Source: CAYYJM01 sp964471755
GTDB lineage: Bacteria > Planctomycetota > Planctomycetia > Gemmatales > Gemmataceae
Length of the DNA: 41,030 bases
Reading direction: 5' to 3'
Assembly (NCBI GenBank): GCA_964471755.1
Contig: CAYYJM010000022.1
Location: 1 to 41,030 of the forward strand
The notes beneath the pieces were generated by a model. That model was not told where the DNA came from. It saw nothing but the letters and a program-made list of their open reading frames with translations, and searched no databases. Below, piece after piece: positions 1 to 9,869 of the stretch. A program made the translations under genes and the position numbers. Position 1 is the first letter of the stretch. Each line of letters starts with the position of its first letter.

Positions 1-1380
<1,380 letters not shown>

Positions 1381-1542
1381 GGATGCGTTCCTCACCTTCG
1401 AGTCGAGAAGCCGATACTGGCGAGGCCGGGAGGAGTCGAGGCCGCGGGCATTGCAAAGGGGCCCTGCGGCGGTCGGCCCTGGGTAGCTCCAGTAACGGGG
1501 CCGGGGGAGCCCATGTCTCGCGGACAGGGGGCCGGCCAGGGT

Positions 1543-1560
1543 CGCCCGGGATACCGGGCG
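1543..1560 (-). other. GC-rich hairpin just after coaE
   Basis: A perfect 7-bp stem (CGCCCGG / CCGGGCG) closes a GATA tetraloop, 10 bases past the coaE stop codon on the minus strand. No U-tract follows, so it is not a classical intrinsic terminator. It could protect the 3' end of the mRNA, cause pausing, or be chance in GC-rich DNA. The rest of the 190-bp coaE-rho gap is rich in C and G runs and has no open frame that looks coded. Confidence 0.35.
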
Positions 1561-1570
1561 CGGGGGTTCC

Positions 1571-2224
1571 TCACACACACTTACCGGACAGCGATCGGGA
1601 ATCGTTCACGGGACGGGTCAGCCAGGGCCAGCCGGCGACAAGATCGTCGACGCGCTGGTGAAGTTCGGCCAGGGTTCCATCGTTCTTCAGTATATGATCC
1701 GCACGGGCGGCTTTCTCCGTCAAGGGCAACTGGGCTCGTTCGCGGGCTTCCAGATCCGCCGCCGACCAGCCCCGGCTCGCACGCAGCCGCTCCAGCCGTT
1801 GCCCCGCCGGCACCTCGACGAAGATCAGACGATCGCACTCGCGGAACCAACCCGCCTCCAGCAGGATGGCCGCATCGAGCAGGATGTACCGAACGTCCGG
1901 GTCGGCCTGAGCGGCAGCGATCTGCTCACGAATTTTCCCTGCAATCCAGGGATGAACCAGGGCCTCCAGCGCCTGCCGCTCGGTTTCGCTGGCGAAGACG
2001 ATGGCCCCGAGTCGGCGGCGCACGATCTCGCCCTGTTCGTCGAGCAGGTCGCCGCCCCAGCGGCTGACGATCTGCTCCTTGATCTCGGGCTGCCGCAGGG
2101 CCGCGTGGCCCAGCTGGTCGGCGTCGATGATCCGGCCGCCGAATCGGGCCAGTGACACCGCCACGGCACTCTTGCCGCTGCCGATGCCGCCGACGATGCC
2201 GATGACCGGTTTGCGTTCACTCAT
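1571..2224 (-). CDS. coaE: Dephospho-CoA kinase
   Basis: This enzyme phosphorylates the 3'-hydroxyl of dephospho-CoA with ATP, the last step of coenzyme A synthesis, in the cytoplasm. The 217-residue length is usual for the family. The P-loop is GIVGGIGSGKS near the N-terminus, followed by the substrate-side motif IIDADQLGHAAL. Later come the CoaE-typical YILLDAAILLEAGW and the lid-like stretch RLRASRGWSAADLEAR. The ATG at 2224 overlaps the polA stop codon in an ATGA, which fixes the start and implies translational coupling to polA. A longer open frame extends upstream but runs antisense-like through polA and has no family similarity. The C-terminal residues after WPWLTRP are not conserved. 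Confidence 0.95.
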   Translation of the reverse strand: MSERKPVIGIVGGIGSGKSAVAVSLARFGGRIIDADQLGHAALRQPEIKEQIVSRWGGDLLDEQGEIVRRRLGAIVFASETERQALEALVHPWIAGKIREQIAAAQADPDVRYILLDAAILLEAGWFRECDRLIFVEVPAGQRLERLRASRGWSAADLEARERAQLPLTEKAARADHILKNDGTLAELHQRVDDLVAGWPWLTRPVNDSRSLSGKCV

Positions 2225-5097
2225 GGCAGTGGTTCGCCCTCCAGCCAGTTGGGCCCGGCCGCCAGGTCCACCTTGAGCGGCACCTTCAGACCGAGACGAC
2301 GCCCCAGCGGCGTGGTCATCTCGTATTCGACGAGGGCGGCCACCTCGGCCAGTTCCTCCGGCGGCACCTCGAAGACCAGTTCGTCGTGAATCTGCAAGAG
2401 CATGCGCGCGCGGCGGTTCTGCTCCTTGAGCTTGCGATGCAACACGAGCATGGCCAGCTTGATCAGATCGGCCGCCGAGCCCTGAATCTCCATGTTGATC
2501 GCCTCGCGCTCGGGCTGGTTGCGCGACTGGTAGGTCGAGTTGACGCGGACACCGTCGATGTGTCGTCGCCGACCGAGAATGGTGCCGACATGGCCAGTCC
2601 GGGCGCACTCCTTGAGCAGCTGCTGCTGATAGTCCAGGACGCGCGGGTAGCGCTGGAAGTAGGCGTCGATGAAGGCCTCGGCCTCCTCGCGCGGGATGCG
2701 CAGACGCTGGGCGAGGCCGTGCGCGCTCATGCCGTAGATGACGCCGAAGTTCACCGTCTTGGCCACGCGCCGCTGCTCGGCCGTCACGTCGGCCAGGGCC
2801 ACGCTGAAGATCTGCGCCGCGACGAGACTATGCACGTCGCGATCCTCGGCGAAGGCCTGACCCAGGGCCTCGTCGCCGGTGAAGTGAGCGAGCAGCCGCA
2901 GTTCGACCTGCGAGTAGTCGGCCATGAGCAGCGACCAGCCCTCCTCGGGCAGGAACGCCTGACGAATCTGCTGGCCCATCTCCCGACGAACGGGAATGTT
3001 CTGCAAATTTGGATCGCTGGCCGACAGCCGGCCGGTCGCGGCCACGGTCTGGTTGAACGACGTGTGAACGCGGCCGGTGTGCGGCACGACCATGCCGGGC
3101 AGGGCCTCGACGTAGGTACTCTTGAGCTTGTCGATCTGGCGATATTCGAGGATCTTGCGCGGCAGGTCCGCTCCCGGATGATCCAGAGCCGCCAGCTTGT
3201 CGAGCGTCTCCTGATCCGTGCTGGCCGCCCCCGTGACGCCGGTCTTGCGCTGCGGCGGCAGCTTGAGTTCGTCGAACAACACCTGACGCAGTTGGACCAG
3301 CGAGCCGATGTTGAACGGGTGACCGGCCCGGTCGTAGATTTCCTGTTCGATGCGTTTGAGTTGCGTGTCCATTTCAGCGTCGAGTTTCTTCAGCAGACCG
3401 GTGTCGAGTCGGATGCCGTTGTATTCCAGTTCGGCGAGGACCTCGATCAGAGGCACCTCGACCTCGTCGTAGAGCGGCCGGAGCGAGGTCCCGCGATCGA
3501 GCTGCGGCTCGAGGTAATCGACGAGTCGCCAGGCGACATCGGCATCCTCCCCGGCGTACTCGGCCACGCGAGCCGGTGGCACCTGATCCATGCGCAGTTG
3601 TGGCGTCTTCTTCGTCTTCTTGCCGATCAGATCCGTGATGGGGATGACCTGATGGTTCAGGTAACGACGGGACATTTCATCCAGGTTATGTCCTCGTTCT
3701 CCGGCATGCAAGAGATAATCGGCCACCATCGGATCGCCAGCAATGCCCTGGAGCGTGACGCCGTTGACGCGCAGGACCAGGGCATCGAACTTGATGTTCT
3801 GGTTGACCTTGGCCCACCGGGCATCCGCGAAGATCGGCCGGAGTGCCTCCAGGGTCGCCGTCGGGTCCAGCGTCGGAGTGTCGGCGGGGCCGCGCAGTGC
3901 GAGGTAGTAGGCCCGGCCCGGCTCCCAGGCGAAGGCGATGCCGACGATCTTGGCCAGGAGCGGCCGAACGTCGGTCGTCTCCAGATCGAAGGCGAACCGC
4001 GACTGCTGCTTCAGGGTCTGGAGAAATTCCGCGAAGCGAGCCGGCGTGTCGATCAGCTCGTAGTCACCCTGCCAGGGGGTTCCCGGTGCTGGCGTCGTGC
4101 CGCCTTCTTCTTCGGAGACGCTGGCGGAAGGCGATTCATTCGCCCCGAATGGGAAAAGCTCCTCGACCGGCTCGACGGGCTCCGACGCGAAGAGTTCCTT
4201 CTGCGTGCCGACGGCCACCGGGCCGGCGTAGCCGGTCAGCTTGCGGACCTGGTCGGCCAGCGAGCGGAAGCCGTAGTCCTGGCACAGGGCCAGCAGTTTC
4301 GGCGCATCCAGCGGCCGGAGCTTCCAGGCGTCCCAGTCCAGGCTCATCGGCACGTCGTCGGCCAGGCGGACGAGGCGGCGCGACAGGGCGACCGTCTCTC
4401 CCGCAGCGGCGAGGCTCTCGCGGAGCTTGCCCTTGACCTTGTCGAGCGAGGCGAGCAGGTTGTCGAGGGTGCCGAACTCCTGCAAGAGCTTCGCCGCCGT
4501 CTTGATGCCGACGCCCTTGACGCCGGGGACGTTATCGACCGTGTCGCCGACGAGGGCTTGCAGATCGACGACCTGTTCGGGATGGACGCCCCAGTCGGCG
4601 AGGAGTTCCTGACGACCGAAGTCGGCCTTCTTGCGCAGACTGTAGAGCTTGACGCGATCGCTGATGAGTTGCCGACAGTCCTTGTCCGACGTGCAAAGGC
4701 GAGTGTTGATGCCCTCGGCATCGCTGGCCCGGGCGAGGGTCGCCATGATGTCGTCGGCCTCGTAGCCGGCGGCGCTCAGCACGGGGATGCCGAGCGGTTC
4801 GAGCATGCCGATGATGAGCGGCACCTGGAGCGACAGATCGGTTGGCGGCGGCGGCCGATGAGCCTTGTAATCGGCGAAGATTTCGCTGCGGAAGGTCGGT
4901 TCCTCGCGGTCGAAGGCGCAGACGAGGTAATCGGGCTTCGACTGGCGGAGAAAGAGCATGTCGCGGGTGAAGCCGAACAGGGCGTTGGTGGGCAGACCAC
5001 GCGGGCTGCTCATCGCTCCGACGGCGTGAAAGACCTGGAAGATGAGCGAGAGCGCATCGACGACGACCATTCGCTGATTGGTACGCTCAGCCGTCAT
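2221..5097 (-). CDS. polA: DNA polymerase I
   Basis: PolA fills gaps and removes primers in replication and repair. At 958 residues it is a full three-domain enzyme. The 5'-3' exonuclease is at about 8-290 (MVVVDALSLIFQVFHA, AGYEADDIMATLA, then the helix-hairpin-helix VGDTVDNVPGVKGVGIKTA). A DnaQ-type 3'-5' proofreading domain lies at about 350-545 with its acidic residues present: FDLETTD at 370-376, NIKFDALVL, and YAGEDADVAWRL. The polymerase domain at about 570-958 has motif A DYSQVELRLLAHFTGDEAL near 726, motif B RRVAKTVNFGVIYG, and motif C QIHDELVFEVP near 903. Many bacterial PolA proteins have lost proofreading residues; this one looks intact. The ATG at 5097 follows AGGAG closely. It is the first gene of the polA-coaE(-rho) cluster, with a good promoter candidate at 5250-5279. 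Confidence 0.97.
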   Translation of the reverse strand: MTAERTNQRMVVVDALSLIFQVFHAVGAMSSPRGLPTNALFGFTRDMLFLRQSKPDYLVCAFDREEPTFRSEIFADYKAHRPPPPTDLSLQVPLIIGMLEPLGIPVLSAAGYEADDIMATLARASDAEGINTRLCTSDKDCRQLISDRVKLYSLRKKADFGRQELLADWGVHPEQVVDLQALVGDTVDNVPGVKGVGIKTAAKLLQEFGTLDNLLASLDKVKGKLRESLAAAGETVALSRRLVRLADDVPMSLDWDAWKLRPLDAPKLLALCQDYGFRSLADQVRKLTGYAGPVAVGTQKELFASEPVEPVEELFPFGANESPSASVSEEEGGTTPAPGTPWQGDYELIDTPARFAEFLQTLKQQSRFAFDLETTDVRPLLAKIVGIAFAWEPGRAYYLALRGPADTPTLDPTATLEALRPIFADARWAKVNQNIKFDALVLRVNGVTLQGIAGDPMVADYLLHAGERGHNLDEMSRRYLNHQVIPITDLIGKKTKKTPQLRMDQVPPARVAEYAGEDADVAWRLVDYLEPQLDRGTSLRPLYDEVEVPLIEVLAELEYNGIRLDTGLLKKLDAEMDTQLKRIEQEIYDRAGHPFNIGSLVQLRQVLFDELKLPPQRKTGVTGAASTDQETLDKLAALDHPGADLPRKILEYRQIDKLKSTYVEALPGMVVPHTGRVHTSFNQTVAATGRLSASDPNLQNIPVRREMGQQIRQAFLPEEGWSLLMADYSQVELRLLAHFTGDEALGQAFAEDRDVHSLVAAQIFSVALADVTAEQRRVAKTVNFGVIYGMSAHGLAQRLRIPREEAEAFIDAYFQRYPRVLDYQQQLLKECARTGHVGTILGRRRHIDGVRVNSTYQSRNQPEREAINMEIQGSAADLIKLAMLVLHRKLKEQNRRARMLLQIHDELVFEVPPEELAEVAALVEYEMTTPLGRRLGLKVPLKVDLAAGPNWLEGEPLP

Positions 5098-5249
5098 GGC
5101 TCCTACCTGGAAGGGTTCGCCCTGGAGAACGGGCGTTGGTCGGCATCACTACAACCCACGAGTCTCGTTCATTGCGGTGGACCAGACCAGCGCGCACCGA
5201 GGGTGGGATAGACAGGAACAAGGGAAGGCTGTGGTTTTCGGTATATTGA

Positions 5250-5279
5250 AGTGTAGGCAGAGCAGGTGGGAAGTGTCAA
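5250..5279 (-). promoter_or_regulatory. Candidate sigma70-type promoter for polA-coaE
   Basis: On the minus strand a perfect -35 hexamer TTGACA (5279-5274) is followed after 18 bp by TACACT (5255-5250), four of six matches to the -10 consensus. Transcription would start near 5243, giving a leader of about 145 nt to the polA ATG at 5097. It stands out because TTGACA is rare in such GC-rich DNA. Activity is inferred. Confidence 0.55.
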
Positions 5280-5393
5280 GCAATTTCCGCTCGTGAACCC
5301 CTTCCCCCCTTCCCACCCGGCAGCGGCTCATCCATCCCGGTGTCGAAGGAAAGTCGCTCGGTCGCGTGCCCCGAGCCTCCGTCCAGGAAGACA

Positions 5394-5422
5394 CGGGAGC
5401 AGGAACCAGGTCCCTGCTCCCG
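5394..5422 (-). terminator. Hairpin terminator candidate after the large secreted-protein gene
   Basis: A perfect 10-bp inverted repeat (CGGGAGCAGG / CCTGCTCCCG) with a 9-nt loop begins 6 bases past the stop codon at 5429-5431. On the minus strand it is followed by TGTCTTCCT, only a weak U-tract, so termination may be partial. It separates this transcript from the polA promoter. Confidence 0.5.
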
Positions 5423-5428
5423 TCGGGA

Positions 5429-8400
5429 CTACTTCCCGACCTTCGCTCGATCCATCGTCAGGACCGTGTGGATGCCGTCCTCGCGGAACCGCAGGTCGGC
5501 CCGAATCGACTTCAGCGACTCGAGCAGCTGGTTGAACGACGCGTTGTCGGCCGTGGTCCGTTCCAGGATCGGCTTACGGAGCGAGCCATGCCGTTCGCTG
5601 CGCACCTCGTCCATCCCACGATCATACCGGAAGGCCGTGCCGTCCGGGCTGACCGGGACGTAGCCGAGGTAGCGGTACGCGGCATCGGCCGCCGCCTCCG
5701 GCTTCGCGTCCGGCGGGACGATGTTGGCGCGATACAGGGCGTACCAGATCGGCAACGCCGTCCGGGCCGCCTGGTTCGTCTGGATCTCGACCAGCCGCTT
5801 GATCAGGCCCTTCGTCTGCTCGGCCGCTCCCGGCGAGACGTACAGCGACGACGCTGCCTCAACCAGTTCGCCCTTGCCCTCCTTGCGGGCGACGGTCTGG
5901 TCGATCAGCGAGCGCATCATCTCCTCGTTGAGCGACACGTACAGGCCGCCATCGATCATGGCGTAATACAAAGCCGGCAGGAAGGGCTCGCGGCGGAACG
6001 GACCCGGTTGACCAGGGCCAATCCCCATCATCCTGCGTCCGGCGCGGGTCGCTCCGACCCGGACGATCGGCACGCCCTTGTACTCCTGATCCAGCGGCCC
6101 CCAGGTGATGCCGCCCGGCAGCACCAGCATCGCCGAGGTGCGCAGCGCCATCAGGGCAGCCGCCACGGTCATCGGGTTCTTGACATCGACGCCGACGGCG
6201 AGCGGTAGCGTCCAGACCATCCGGGCCACGTCCTCGATGTCGGACTGGTGGCCGCGGGCGGCCTGCTCGGCCATGCGGACCAGCTTCTCATAGTTGGGGC
6301 TCTCGTCGATCCGCAAGAGGATCCACTCGCCGAGCGGCTCGATGGCCCAGGCCATCATGGCGGCCAGTTGCACGTCCGGGCCCGGAACGCGGCCCGGACC
6401 GAACGGAGCGACCCAGCGCATCCGCTCGTTCACGTCCGTACCCAGGTGCAGCATGTACTGCACCAGCGTCTTCGCTGAGATGGACGACGGATCGAACTTG
6501 AACGAGCCGCTACCGGTCACGCGACGGAGCTGGTTGTAGGCACTATTCTGGATCAGCGGTAGGATGTACGTCTCGAGCTTGACCTGGCCGTCCTTCATGG
6601 CCAGGCGCATGCCGATCGGGTCGAAGAACTGCCGCCAGAGACCGAGATAGTCCATCCGGAAGCGCCGGTACTCCTCCGCCTCGATCTGCGTCGCCTTGGT
6701 CGCGTCGATCTCGACCAGCGGCGTCGCGAAGTGGATCGTGCCGTACACCTCCGAGGCGGCGACGAGTTGCTCGCTGTCCCAGGTCGCCGGCTTGCCATCC
6801 GGAACGGGAACCTCCTCGCCGCGGATGCCGGCCACTTCGAGCAAGTTCGGCGTCGAGGTCGGCGTCTTGCCCGTCTCCCATGCCGTCAGCATCGCGCCGC
6901 AGGTCAGCGCGTTGAGGCTGACGAGCGCCTCCAGGCGGCGTTTCTGCTTGATGCGGCTCTCCGGCCCGACGAACTTGCGGATAAAGGCATCGGGCAGGTA
7001 GAGGAAGCCGTCCTCGGTCGGGTCGTCCGCCCGGAAGACGACGCGCATGTACTGAAAGTCGAGCGAGTCGGACAGACGCTTGCCGCGGCCCTGGGCCGTG
7101 TCGAGCACCCGTTGCAGGCCGACCTTCGAGTTCGAGAGCAAGACCACGTCGCCGAGGATGGCCCGGTGCAGGCTCACCTCGCGGTAGGGCGTGACGCGGC
7201 TCTCGATCGTCGTGCCCTGGTATGAAGACTTGCTCTCCTTGAGCCGGGCTCCGAACTTCTTGCGGGCCTCAGCCAGCATCTGATCGAGGGCCGCGACGAG
7301 GCTCCCGGGATCCGTCGCCTGAAGCAGGAGGGTGATGTCGGTGCCGTCTTGCAGGTACGCGTCGCTGCCGGTGACGCCGACGCCCTTGATGCCGAGCGAG
7401 CCGAGGTTCTTCGCGATCGCGCTCGTCTTCAGGCCGAGTTGCTGCTCGTAGCGGTCCCAGAGACGGTAGTCTCGGCTGGTGAACTCGAACGCCCGGTTGA
7501 TGTTGCCGCCCCACTGGTCCAGCAGCGTGGCGAACGCCAGCATCTTCGCCGGGTTTCGGAAGGTGAGATAGTAGTTGTCGTGCGGGATCATCTTCGCCAT
7601 CGGTTCGTCGGCCGGCTTCTTCCCTTCGAGCATCTTCTTCCACGGATGCTCGGCAATGTCGATCCCCTGGATCTCGGCGATGGGAACGACGCGCTCCCCG
7701 TCGCCGCGAGGTGCCACCCGGTTCATCCGGCGCATCTGCAGCGACTCGGTGATGGCCGACGCCCCGGTCGTCAGGTTGTACAGCTGGCGGTCAACCGGAC
7801 CGACCGGGCCGAACATTTGCCGGTCGCGGTTCCAGTCAAGCTCGAAGCGCGGGTCTTCCATCTGGACACGATACTTGCGGGCGGTCGTCTCGGCGGCGAA
7901 GCGGTAGAACCCGAAATCGCGCACCTCGCGGGCCAGGTCGCGGAACTGGTCTACCTGAGCGCGAGCCCACAGGCCTTCCAGGTCGTCGCCGACCGGCGGT
8001 TGGTGCGGGCCGAACCGTCGTCGCGGGGCCTCGTCCTTGCGGAGGTCGCGTGGGTCCTCGCGCAACCAGGGCTCCTGTTCCTTGCGTTCCTTCGCCTCCC
8101 GTGGCAGGGCGACGACCCTGGCATTCTTGAAGTCGAGGACGACCTCCATTTCGCGCCAGACCGGCGGCGGTGGCTGGCGCGTCAGCGTGCCGATGATCGG
8201 CAGCGGTCGGCCGGGCACCGGGTAGATCAGCTTGGCCGTCACCTCCCCGATACCGGGGTTGCAGCGACCGATGAACTCCAGCCCACGAATCGGCTCCGGC
8301 CCACGCGGCCCGGGCCGATCCTTTGGCCCGAACCCGTCCTTGAGCGACGAGTCCTTGAGCGGCTCGTCCTTGTCGCGGAAGCGGCGATCGTCGGACGGTC

Positions 8401-8698
8401 GGCCGCGGTTGGCGTTCGGGTCGAACCGCCGGCAGACGACCTGGAGTTTACCCTCGGAATCGACCAGACGCGGGGCCAGCGACGGTGACGGACCTTCCCA
8501 CCAGTTGCGGAAGCGGTCGGTGTCCTCGACGAGGTTCGGCGGCAGATTGAGCCGGACATGGAAGTAGTTCTTGTCCCCCACGGTCTGCACACGCAGTTCC
8601 TGGACAGGGGAGGGAGCGCCCGATGAGGGCTGGGAGGCCAGCCACAGGATCGCTCCGACGAGGAAAAGGGATAGCCAGCGCGGACGAAAGCGGGGCAT
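5429..8698 (-). CDS. Large secreted protein of unknown function (1089 aa)
   Basis: I do not recognise a named family. The ATG at 8698 is chosen because it begins a clear signal peptide (MPRFRPRWLSLFLVGAILWL, cleavage probably after SSGA) and has AAAGGAC 8 bases upstream; an in-frame start 17 codons earlier has neither. After the signal come about 180 residues with a highly charged arginine/lysine/aspartate/proline linker (about 110-145), then a long alpha/beta region without membrane segments. The stretch RAILGDVVLLSNSKVGLQRV resembles the loops of DUF3352-type surface proteins, where a similar layout repeats, but that is only a resemblance. Many Q/R/E-rich helices and no catalytic motif are visible. 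It is transcribed alone, with a promoter candidate at 8810-8838 and a hairpin behind it. Export to the periplasm or cell surface is inferred from the signal peptide. Confidence 0.85.
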   Translation of the reverse strand: MPRFRPRWLSLFLVGAILWLASQPSSGAPSPVQELRVQTVGDKNYFHVRLNLPPNLVEDTDRFRNWWEGPSPSLAPRLVDSEGKLQVVCRRFDPNANRGRPSDDRRFRDKDEPLKDSSLKDGFGPKDRPGPRGPEPIRGLEFIGRCNPGIGEVTAKLIYPVPGRPLPIIGTLTRQPPPPVWREMEVVLDFKNARVVALPREAKERKEQEPWLREDPRDLRKDEAPRRRFGPHQPPVGDDLEGLWARAQVDQFRDLAREVRDFGFYRFAAETTARKYRVQMEDPRFELDWNRDRQMFGPVGPVDRQLYNLTTGASAITESLQMRRMNRVAPRGDGERVVPIAEIQGIDIAEHPWKKMLEGKKPADEPMAKMIPHDNYYLTFRNPAKMLAFATLLDQWGGNINRAFEFTSRDYRLWDRYEQQLGLKTSAIAKNLGSLGIKGVGVTGSDAYLQDGTDITLLLQATDPGSLVAALDQMLAEARKKFGARLKESKSSYQGTTIESRVTPYREVSLHRAILGDVVLLSNSKVGLQRVLDTAQGRGKRLSDSLDFQYMRVVFRADDPTEDGFLYLPDAFIRKFVGPESRIKQKRRLEALVSLNALTCGAMLTAWETGKTPTSTPNLLEVAGIRGEEVPVPDGKPATWDSEQLVAASEVYGTIHFATPLVEIDATKATQIEAEEYRRFRMDYLGLWRQFFDPIGMRLAMKDGQVKLETYILPLIQNSAYNQLRRVTGSGSFKFDPSSISAKTLVQYMLHLGTDVNERMRWVAPFGPGRVPGPDVQLAAMMAWAIEPLGEWILLRIDESPNYEKLVRMAEQAARGHQSDIEDVARMVWTLPLAVGVDVKNPMTVAAALMALRTSAMLVLPGGITWGPLDQEYKGVPIVRVGATRAGRRMMGIGPGQPGPFRREPFLPALYYAMIDGGLYVSLNEEMMRSLIDQTVARKEGKGELVEAASSLYVSPGAAEQTKGLIKRLVEIQTNQAARTALPIWYALYRANIVPPDAKPEAAADAAYRYLGYVPVSPDGTAFRYDRGMDEVRSERHGSLRKPILERTTADNASFNQLLESLKSIRADLRFREDGIHTVLTMDRAKVGK

Positions 8699-8809
8699 CT
8701 CGGCAGTCCTTTCCACGGAATGGGCACGAGAAAGGACCGGGGTATCCATCCCAACATGGGTAGAAGAACGAGAGAACCCCGATCCTACCTCGATGAACGT
8801 GACAGGGGT

Positions 8810-8838
8810 ATCGTAAGCGAGAGCAGGGGCGAACTCAA
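8810..8838 (-). promoter_or_regulatory. Candidate promoter of the large secreted-protein gene
   Basis: On the minus strand TTGAGT (8838-8833) and TACGAT (8815-8810) are separated by exactly 17 bp, each with four of six consensus matches. The predicted start near 8803 gives a leader of about 105 nt to the ATG at 8698. The remaining bases between 8699 and 8879 show nothing else. Confidence 0.5.
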
Positions 8839-8879
8839 CGAAATTCCCTTGGGACCGCCCGGATCCTACCGGCCGCAGT

Positions 8880-9827
8880 TTACGGCCGAGACGCGGATTT
8901 CTTTCGCAGGAGTTGCGAACGCTGATGCAAACGGAGGAACCCGACCTGAATCGTCTCCCAGGTCAGAGTGACGTTGACGGCCCAGCTGTTGTTGTGCCAG
9001 CGCCGGTCGTCGTGACAGGCCAGGTAGAGTTCGGCGAGATCCAGAACCGGTTTACTGGTCGGACCCGCGCCGACGAGAAACGGCGTGAAAGGCGGGGTGC
9101 GGTTGGCATCGACCAGCAGGCCAAGCAGGGCATTGAAGTGAAACGTACCATCGGCCATCTGGTCGGAGCCGTATGCCGCCTTCTTGTAGCCGGGTTCCTG
9201 CAGAGGGACGGCGGCCTCGTTCAGTCGGCCGTCAGGGCCTGACGCCGCGATATCCACGCCCGTCGTCGGATCGGGTGGGTAGTGTCGCCAGGTGCCGGTG
9301 GCGGTAAGGCCTACCGACGCCGCATTTATCGGTACGATGACCATCGGCGGCCGGTAGTTACCGACATCCGGTTCCTTGTCGGAGTCCTTCGGGCAGGGCC
9401 CCGTCTGACCAAAGGGCGCGAACGCGAACCACATGCAGGAGCGGGCGTCCACGGCCAGATGCTCCGTTTGGGGGCGGCCGGTGAACGGGACGTTATCGAC
9501 CAGAACGCCCAGCGACCCATCCAGCAACTGCGGGATGGCGACGACCTGATTGTCGGCATCCCCAACCAGTGGGAAGGTAACCGTTCCGGCCACGGTCATG
9601 GTGCTGAATTGGCCGTTGGCCTGGCGTGGCGTCGAGACCCAGCCGTCCGCCTGGAGCTGGGCGACTGTGGGTGCGGCCGGGGGCACTTCCGTGTTGCGGA
9701 TAACCTTGAGCCAGATGTTCTGGACACCGTCTCCGGCCTCGCCGGCAACGTACAGTTTGACCCCGGCACGGACTGCATGGTGCGTTGCGATCACCGGGGA
9801 CAGAATGTGAACGCTCTCGTCAGGCAT
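8880..9827 (-). CDS. Hypothetical protein linked to a Ser/Thr kinase gene
   Basis: A 315-residue protein I do not recognise. It has no signal peptide or membrane segment and is rich in beta-type stretches (VKLYVAGEAGDGVQNIWLKV, TMTVAGTVTFPLVGD) with proline/glycine loops. This suggests a beta-sandwich fold, perhaps carbohydrate- or ligand-binding. The last 30 residues (FLRLHQRSQLLRKKSASRP) are strongly basic. The ATG at 9827 has a strong GAGGAGAG 5 bases upstream. The gene starts 42 bp behind the kinase gene on the same strand, so the two are probably one transcript and the protein may be a kinase substrate or partner; that is inference from position only. The sequence ends with a TAA at 8880-8882. 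Confidence 0.75.
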   Translation of the reverse strand: MPDESVHILSPVIATHHAVRAGVKLYVAGEAGDGVQNIWLKVIRNTEVPPAAPTVAQLQADGWVSTPRQANGQFSTMTVAGTVTFPLVGDADNQVVAIPQLLDGSLGVLVDNVPFTGRPQTEHLAVDARSCMWFAFAPFGQTGPCPKDSDKEPDVGNYRPPMVIVPINAASVGLTATGTWRHYPPDPTTGVDIAASGPDGRLNEAAVPLQEPGYKKAAYGSDQMADGTFHFNALLGLLVDANRTPPFTPFLVGAGPTSKPVLDLAELYLACHDDRRWHNNSWAVNVTLTWETIQVGFLRLHQRSQLLRKKSASRP

Positions 9828-9869
9828 GAAACTCTCCTCGTGGGTGGGAGTTGTGCATCGGGTGAACCG

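Larger units (their letters stand above)
5098..5428. other. 331-bp non-coding gap upstream of polA
   Basis: The gap holds the polA promoter candidate (5250-5279) and, at its far end, the hairpin behind the large secreted-protein gene (5394-5422). The stretch 5281-5393 is C-rich and I see no gene, repeat or further signal in it. Open frames of 70-110 codons cross the gap on both strands, but none has a ribosome binding site plus plausible protein composition. Confidence 0.5.

Noticed and set aside
2386..5211. A 941-codon open frame on the plus strand opposite polA
   Set aside because: polA has every family motif on the minus strand. The antisense frame shows repetitive Arg/Asp/Leu/Gln-rich composition, as expected from high-GC shadow frames.
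5149..5394. Small minus-strand frame in the gap upstream of polA
   Set aside because: It covers the polA promoter candidate, has no good ribosome binding site, and its composition is not protein-like.
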